NCBI GenBank assembly: GCA_028095005.1
Contig: CM051459.1
Location: 311,862,513-311,926,512 of the forward strand
DNA length: 64,000 nucleotides
Direction: 5' to 3'
Source of the DNA: Rhynchospora pubera
Taxonomy: Eukaryota > Streptophyta > Magnoliopsida > Poales > Cyperaceae
Position numbers and translations under genes: made by a program
Shown here: piece by piece, positions 60,285 through 64,000 of the stretch
Numbering within the stretch: position 1 is the stretch's first letter
Layout of the letters: each line of letters starts with the position of its first letter
The notes under the pieces: model-generated
What the model was told of the DNA's origin: nothing
The model's input: only the letters and a program-made list of their open reading frames with translations
Databases searched by the model: none

Positions 60285-60428
60285 TAATATCCACAACCTT
60301 TACCTTTCTTTTCAGCTTGAGGACAAGCTGCTTCTCATGGAGAGAGAAAATGTTATGGGCGTTAGGAAAAGGAAACCAACAGAATTAGATAATTTCTAAT
60401 TATTTCCATATTATTTATTTCCAAGTTT

Positions 60429-60739
60429 CACTACAGGAGAGTGTTTCGGTTGCATCGGGCGCCTCCATGCTAGAGAGGGCTTGTTGCATTGACAAGCGGA
60501 TGCTACAGACCAGTCGCATCGGCCAATTTCCGATGTAGCTGGCTTCGATGCTGACGATTCAATGGCATCGACATTTTGGTTGCATCGACATTAAATTGAT
60601 GCAACTAAAATCATTAGTGCATCTGCTTGTCGGATGCAACTGCTTGTTGTTTTGCATTCGAAGAGTGCATGCTATTAGTTTTGCTAGCATCGATTAAGTG
60701 AATGGCAGTATATCTTATTTGCATCAAATAATTGTTTAC
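60429..60739. mobile_element. Terminal fragment of a CACTA element, copy A'
   Basis: Homologous to 36605-36915. Ends at attgtttac, the right edge of the duplicated unit. Confidence 0.65.
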
Positions 60740-61205
60740 TGTCACATTAGTTTTTTTTTCCTGTTGTTTGAATTTCTGAAAGTTAATTATGCATTTTATA
60801 TTATCTAGAGATCCGACACTAAAATTTCGAAAATAGTATTTTGAGTTCTAAATATTTTCTAACATTTCTCATAAATTTCCCTACACATAAGAATAAATGT
60901 TTAGAGAAAGAAAATTAATTATTAATTATTGTTTAAATTACATGGCCGAATGCAACTTTTATGTATATACATGTTCATTCATATTTTTCTTTTTATATGT
61001 GCGCCACATAGTTAAAGTGTTTCCATAGTTTATTTGAGTAGGTAAATAGATAAATATTTTCCTTAGTTAAGTGTTGACCTAATGGACCAGTATTATTCAA
61101 TTGTGAACCGACATAGGTCCTTTGAATATTTGACCAAAGAGATAAAGATGAATGTCCTTAAGTCCTTGTGTCTCTTCCCCATTGGTGCACGTAAACACTT
61201 CAATA
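60740..61205. other. Flank of the CACTA transposon; nothing recognised
   Basis: AT-rich, no open frame of note and no repeats shared with the rest of the window. Confidence 0.5.
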
Positions 61206-61224
61206 CACTACGGGAAAAAGGACC

Positions 61225-61640
61225 TTCTGTAACGGCACTTCTGTAACGGTTTTTGAAATAACCGTTACAGAATAGTGAGACATTAGGCGGGAAAATTGGC
61301 GCCACAAATCTGTAACGGTTATTATTAAACAACCGTAATAACATTTCCGTCATGGTCAGGGGAAAAAATGCATCAACCCTTCTGTAACGGTTGTTGGATT
61401 AGAACAGTTACAGATTTACTATATCCTGTAACGGTTATTATCCATCAACCGTTACAGAAAAGAAAAAAAGAAATATATTAATATCAACCATCTTCTGTAA
61501 CGGTTATTAGCAAATAACCGTTACAGTAGGTTACATATTTTAGCACTAATTTTATTAATGTTTTTATGATTCTGTAACGGCTTTTTTTTATATTTTTATG
61601 ATTCTGTAACGGTTATTGTTTAATAACCGTTACAGAATAG
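61225..61640. repeat. Subterminal repeats of the CACTA element
   Basis: The 10-mer ctgtaacggt and its mirror accgttacag occur about a dozen times, mostly as pairs around a short loop (ctgtaacggttatt ... aataaccgttacag), so each pair can fold. These are expected to be the transposase-binding sites, as known for En/Spm. Confidence 0.85.
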
Positions 61641-62164
61641 TTCTGTATTTAGGTCTTCTCCCCATCCTAACAAACTCACAGCTAGAGCGCCGCATCACTT
61701 AACTCTTTTCTGATCTTCTCATTTATTGCGAATTTGTGGCGGTGGCTTCACTCCAAAAAAATAGCCAAAAATTTCTAAAAATTCTGAAAAAATAATAATT
61801 AGAAAGAGAATAAGAAGGAGAGCAGATTTAAGGTAAAAAAAATTAAATTTGAACCGTAATTTTTTTTTTTACATTTTTTTCTTATTTATTTCGATTTTTT
61901 CATTAATTTAATGGTTATTTTTGTTTTTTTATATATTTTAAGATATCATTGAATAGGAGAAGATCTTACATCGGCCGTATAAGTCGCATGATTCAACGGA
62001 TCGGAAGGCACACAATTGAAAGTATATTTTCATGAACTTATCTTTTTTTAAATTATTTGCATTTCGTTAATAATTTGCATATATATATATATATAGGCAT
62101 GAATTTCGTATTGTCATATAGGAACCAAATACCGGAACTCAACTGAATTTCGGTCATTGCCCGT

Positions 62165-62450
62165 CCGAGATTAATCCATTAGGGATTAATCTCGGATAGT
62201 ACTCCCGGTCGGGAGTACTGCTCTTTGGATACGATCTGTCTCATTTAGGACAGCGAGTTGTACGTTAGATGCAATGTGTTGTCTGAGAAAAATTCGGCGG
62301 CATTTCCCTTGTGTTCCCACGGATACGTACGCACGAGCAATCGTGTGTTGGCGTATTCAGGGAACATAAGGGGAAATGCTGCCGAATTTTTCTCAGATAG
62401 CACATTGCATCTAACGTACGCTCGCTAATGAGACAGAGTATCCAAAGAGC
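62165..62450. repeat. Hairpin cluster in the CACTA leader
   Basis: Three inverted repeats in a row: CCGAGATTAATCC / GGATTAATCTCGG (62165-62195, 13-bp perfect stem, 5-nt loop); GTACTCCCG / CGGGAGTAC (62200-62219); and a long imperfect hairpin with arms of about 100 bp (62220-62329 and 62350-62450) that opens gctctttggatac and closes gtatccaaagagc. No ORF crosses it. Confidence 0.8.
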
Positions 62451-62534
62451 GGGCTAGGATGGTGACCGGTCCGAAAACCTAATATGACAAATTGGTCCGA
62501 AACCCTAATAATTTGCATAAATTTTATTGTTCAG

Positions 62535-64000
62535 ATGGATCGGACGTGGATGTACTCAAGTAATCGATGCTCGTCTACATTTTTTAGAGGACTTGAAGAA
62601 TTTATGGTTTGTGCTAAAGAGAATTTGAAAATGAAAGAAGATGATAAAATGTATTGTCCTTGTCGTGTTTGTCAGAATTTGTTGAAGTGGTCTAATTTTG
62701 AAGAAGTGAAGGCTCATTTGATTATAAATGGATTTCAACCGGATTATAGTCGGTGGACACTCCATGGAGAGAATGGGGGGGATAGTACTAGCACAAATGT
62801 ATTGGATTCTGTGTATGAGGAAGAAAATGTATCATTGGATGATGAAATTGATGATGTCAATGTATTTGATGATGAGAATGTAGATGATGATAGAAATGTA
62901 GATAACTCAGAATTTAATGCCGATTTAGATGAAATTGTGAACAATGTGGATGAAAATTTTGTTGATAATGTTGAAATTTTTGGTATGTTACGTGAAGAAG
63001 ATAAAATAGCTTTATATCCTGGTTGTGAATTGTCAAAACTTAATGCTGTTTTCAAACTGTTCAATCTTAAAGCCAAAAATGGATGGAGTGATGCAAGTTT
63101 CACATCTTTGCTCAAACTATTACATAAAGAATTTCTTCCAAAAGATAACCAGTTGCCAGATTCAATTTATAAGGCTAAAAAGATGTTATGTCCTTTAAAA
63201 ATTGGAGTTGAGAGAATTCATGCATGTCCAAATGACTGCATATTATTCCGGAATGAGTACGGAGACTTGCATAAATGTCCAAAGTGTAATGCGTCACGGT
63301 ATAAACCGAGGGACGATCAAATTGAAGATGAAGGTAGTAAGGGACCAGCTGCAAAAGTGGTGTTTTATCTACCAATAATACCAAGATTCCAGCGGCTTTT
63401 CTCTAACGCGAAGGATGCCAAATTGTTAAGATGGCACGCAGATTGCAGGAAAAAAGGCGATGGCATGCTCAGACACCCAGCAGACTCTCCAGATTGGATA
63501 AATATAGATATGGAATTTGAAGATTTCGGCAGTGAACCTAGAAATTTGAGATTGGGTTTATGTACAGACGGGATGAATCCTTACGGCAACATGAGTAGCC
63601 GGCAGACTACATGGCCGGTTTTATTGTGTATTTACAATCTTCCTCCCTGGCTATGCATGAAAAGGAGATACATGATGATGCCCTTGTTGATTTCTGGTCC
63701 CAAGCAACCAGGTAATGATATAGATGTGTACTTGGCTCCATTAATAGATGACCTTGGTGAATTGTGGCAGAATGGAGTGAAAATATACGATGCACACTCT
63801 AGAAGTGAGTTTAACCTCCGTGCCATGATATTTTGCACAATCAATGATTTTTCTGCATACGGAAACCTGTCAGGGTATAGGAATAAAGGAGCGAAAGCGT
63901 GTCCTATTTGCATGGAAAACACCCATTCTGTGTACTTGAAAAACTCCAGAAAAAATGTTTACTTGGGACACCGGAGGTTTATTAAGAACCGCAATCACCC
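62535..64000 (+). CDS. CACTA transposase (Tnp2 / transposase_21 type), 5' part
   Basis: Starts at the ATG at 62535, directly after a splice-like cag, and stays open for 488 codons to the window edge. Residues 1-85 form the N-terminal transposase-associated domain, with a CPCRVCQN cysteine motif and a HLIINGFQPDYSRWTLHGE stretch. Then an acidic Asp/Asn-rich linker (~100-150); the YPGCELSKLNAVFKLFNLK block; CP-x2-C and CPKCNASRY zinc-binding cysteines; RWHADCRKKGDGMLRHPADS; and the catalytic-core start LGLCTDGMNPYGNMSSRQTTWPV, whose Asp is the likely first acidic residue. Later KRRYMMMPLLISGPKQPGND and ACPICMENT follow the family order. Tnp2 proteins are usually longer than 800 residues, so roughly half is seen. 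There is no frameshift or stop in the visible part, so the element may be active or recently so. Confidence 0.92.
   Translation, partial: MDRTWMYSSNRCSSTFFRGLEEFMVCAKENLKMKEDDKMYCPCRVCQNLLKWSNFEEVKAHLIINGFQPDYSRWTLHGENGGDSTSTNVLDSVYEEENVSLDDEIDDVNVFDDENVDDDRNVDNSEFNADLDEIVNNVDENFVDNVEIFGMLREEDKIALYPGCELSKLNAVFKLFNLKAKNGWSDASFTSLLKLLHKEFLPKDNQLPDSIYKAKKMLCPLKIGVERIHACPNDCILFRNEYGDLHKCPKCNASRYKPRDDQIEDEGSKGPAAKVVFYLPIIPRFQRLFSNAKDAKLLRWHADCRKKGDGMLRHPADSPDWINIDMEFEDFGSEPRNLRLGLCTDGMNPYGNMSSRQTTWPVLLCIYNLPPWLCMKRRYMMMPLLISGPKQPGNDIDVYLAPLIDDLGELWQNGVKIYDAHSRSEFNLRAMIFCTINDFSAYGNLSGYRNKGAKACPICMENTHSVYLKNSRKNVYLGHRRFIKNRNH

Larger units (their letters stand above)
57334..60428 (+). mobile_element. 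Gypsy element remnant, A' copy
   Basis: 5' LTR start at 57334 and 3' LTR start at 60351 (TGTTATGGGCGTTAGG), with the polypurine tract before it. The 3' LTR is truncated by the CACTA end at 60429. Pol absent. Confidence 0.8.
61206..64000 (+). mobile_element. CACTA (En/Spm) transposon, left part, runs off the window
   Basis: Starts CACTACGGGAAAAAGGACC after the 3-bp flank ata. Next come about 420 bp of subterminal repeats, a leader/intron zone with three hairpins, and a Tnp2-type transposase gene. The right end lies beyond 64000. It is the only transposon here with an apparently uninterrupted transposase. Confidence 0.9.

Noticed and set aside
62744..63115. 123-codon Ser-rich - strand ORF
   Set aside because: Antisense of the Asp/Asn-rich linker of the transposase.
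63607..63922. - strand ORFs of 62 and 96 codons
   Set aside because: Antisense shadows of the CACTA transposase.

Overview
The window is nuclear DNA of a flowering plant, probably a eudicot. It is AT-rich and intron-bearing, with plant GDSL-lipase genes, a plant PDR-type ABC transporter exon, Ty1/copia, Ty3/gypsy, LINE, CACTA and hAT remnants, Tourist-like MITEs and a likely Helitron. There is no prokaryotic gene organisation, rRNA, tRNA or CRISPR array that I can see. I cannot name the species.

The backbone is a cluster of one GDSL esterase/lipase gene in four states. Two copies are complete five-exon genes that splice in silico to 379 codons (1379-5964 and 23769-28368, + strand). One is an inverted copy lacking exon 1 (18158-19788, - strand). 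One is a direct copy lacking exon 1 and carrying a frameshift in exon 4 (52021-53666). Every copy has cysteine where the SGNH/GDSL catalytic histidine should be. The complete copies keep a TATA box about 140 bp before the ATG, and a truncated copia gag fragment lies upstream of it. Introns 1 and 3 are crowded with related foldback elements and TA/TC microsatellites.

Layout: 1-8433, first copy of the gag/GDSL/PDR-exon block. 8434-8540, a scrambled junction. 8541-17067, a young non-autonomous LTR retrotransposon on the - strand with 3.5-kb LTRs. 17068-20204, inverted partial GDSL block. 20205-20275, a second scrambled junction. 20276-36915, duplication unit A: a spacer with a Helitron-like element, copia gag fragment, GDSL gene, PDR exon, LINE remnant, nested hAT elements, a gypsy gag remnant with an insertion, and a CACTA end. 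36916-40022, single-copy DNA. 40023-60739, unit A', which repeats A at a spacing of roughly 20-24 kb. In A' the stretch carrying GDSL exon 1 (23375-25626) is replaced by 43399-50832, which holds a longer copia gag, a MITE and a LINE. 60740-61205, unremarkable. 61206 to the right edge, a CACTA (En/Spm) transposon whose Tnp2-type transposase frame is open and runs off the window.

The only host genes with evidence of being intact are the two GDSL copies. The rest is transposon sequence or captured and duplicated fragments. The inverted GDSL copy sits between the two intact genes and could supply antisense RNA to the family. The transposase is the only mobile-element protein here that looks intact.
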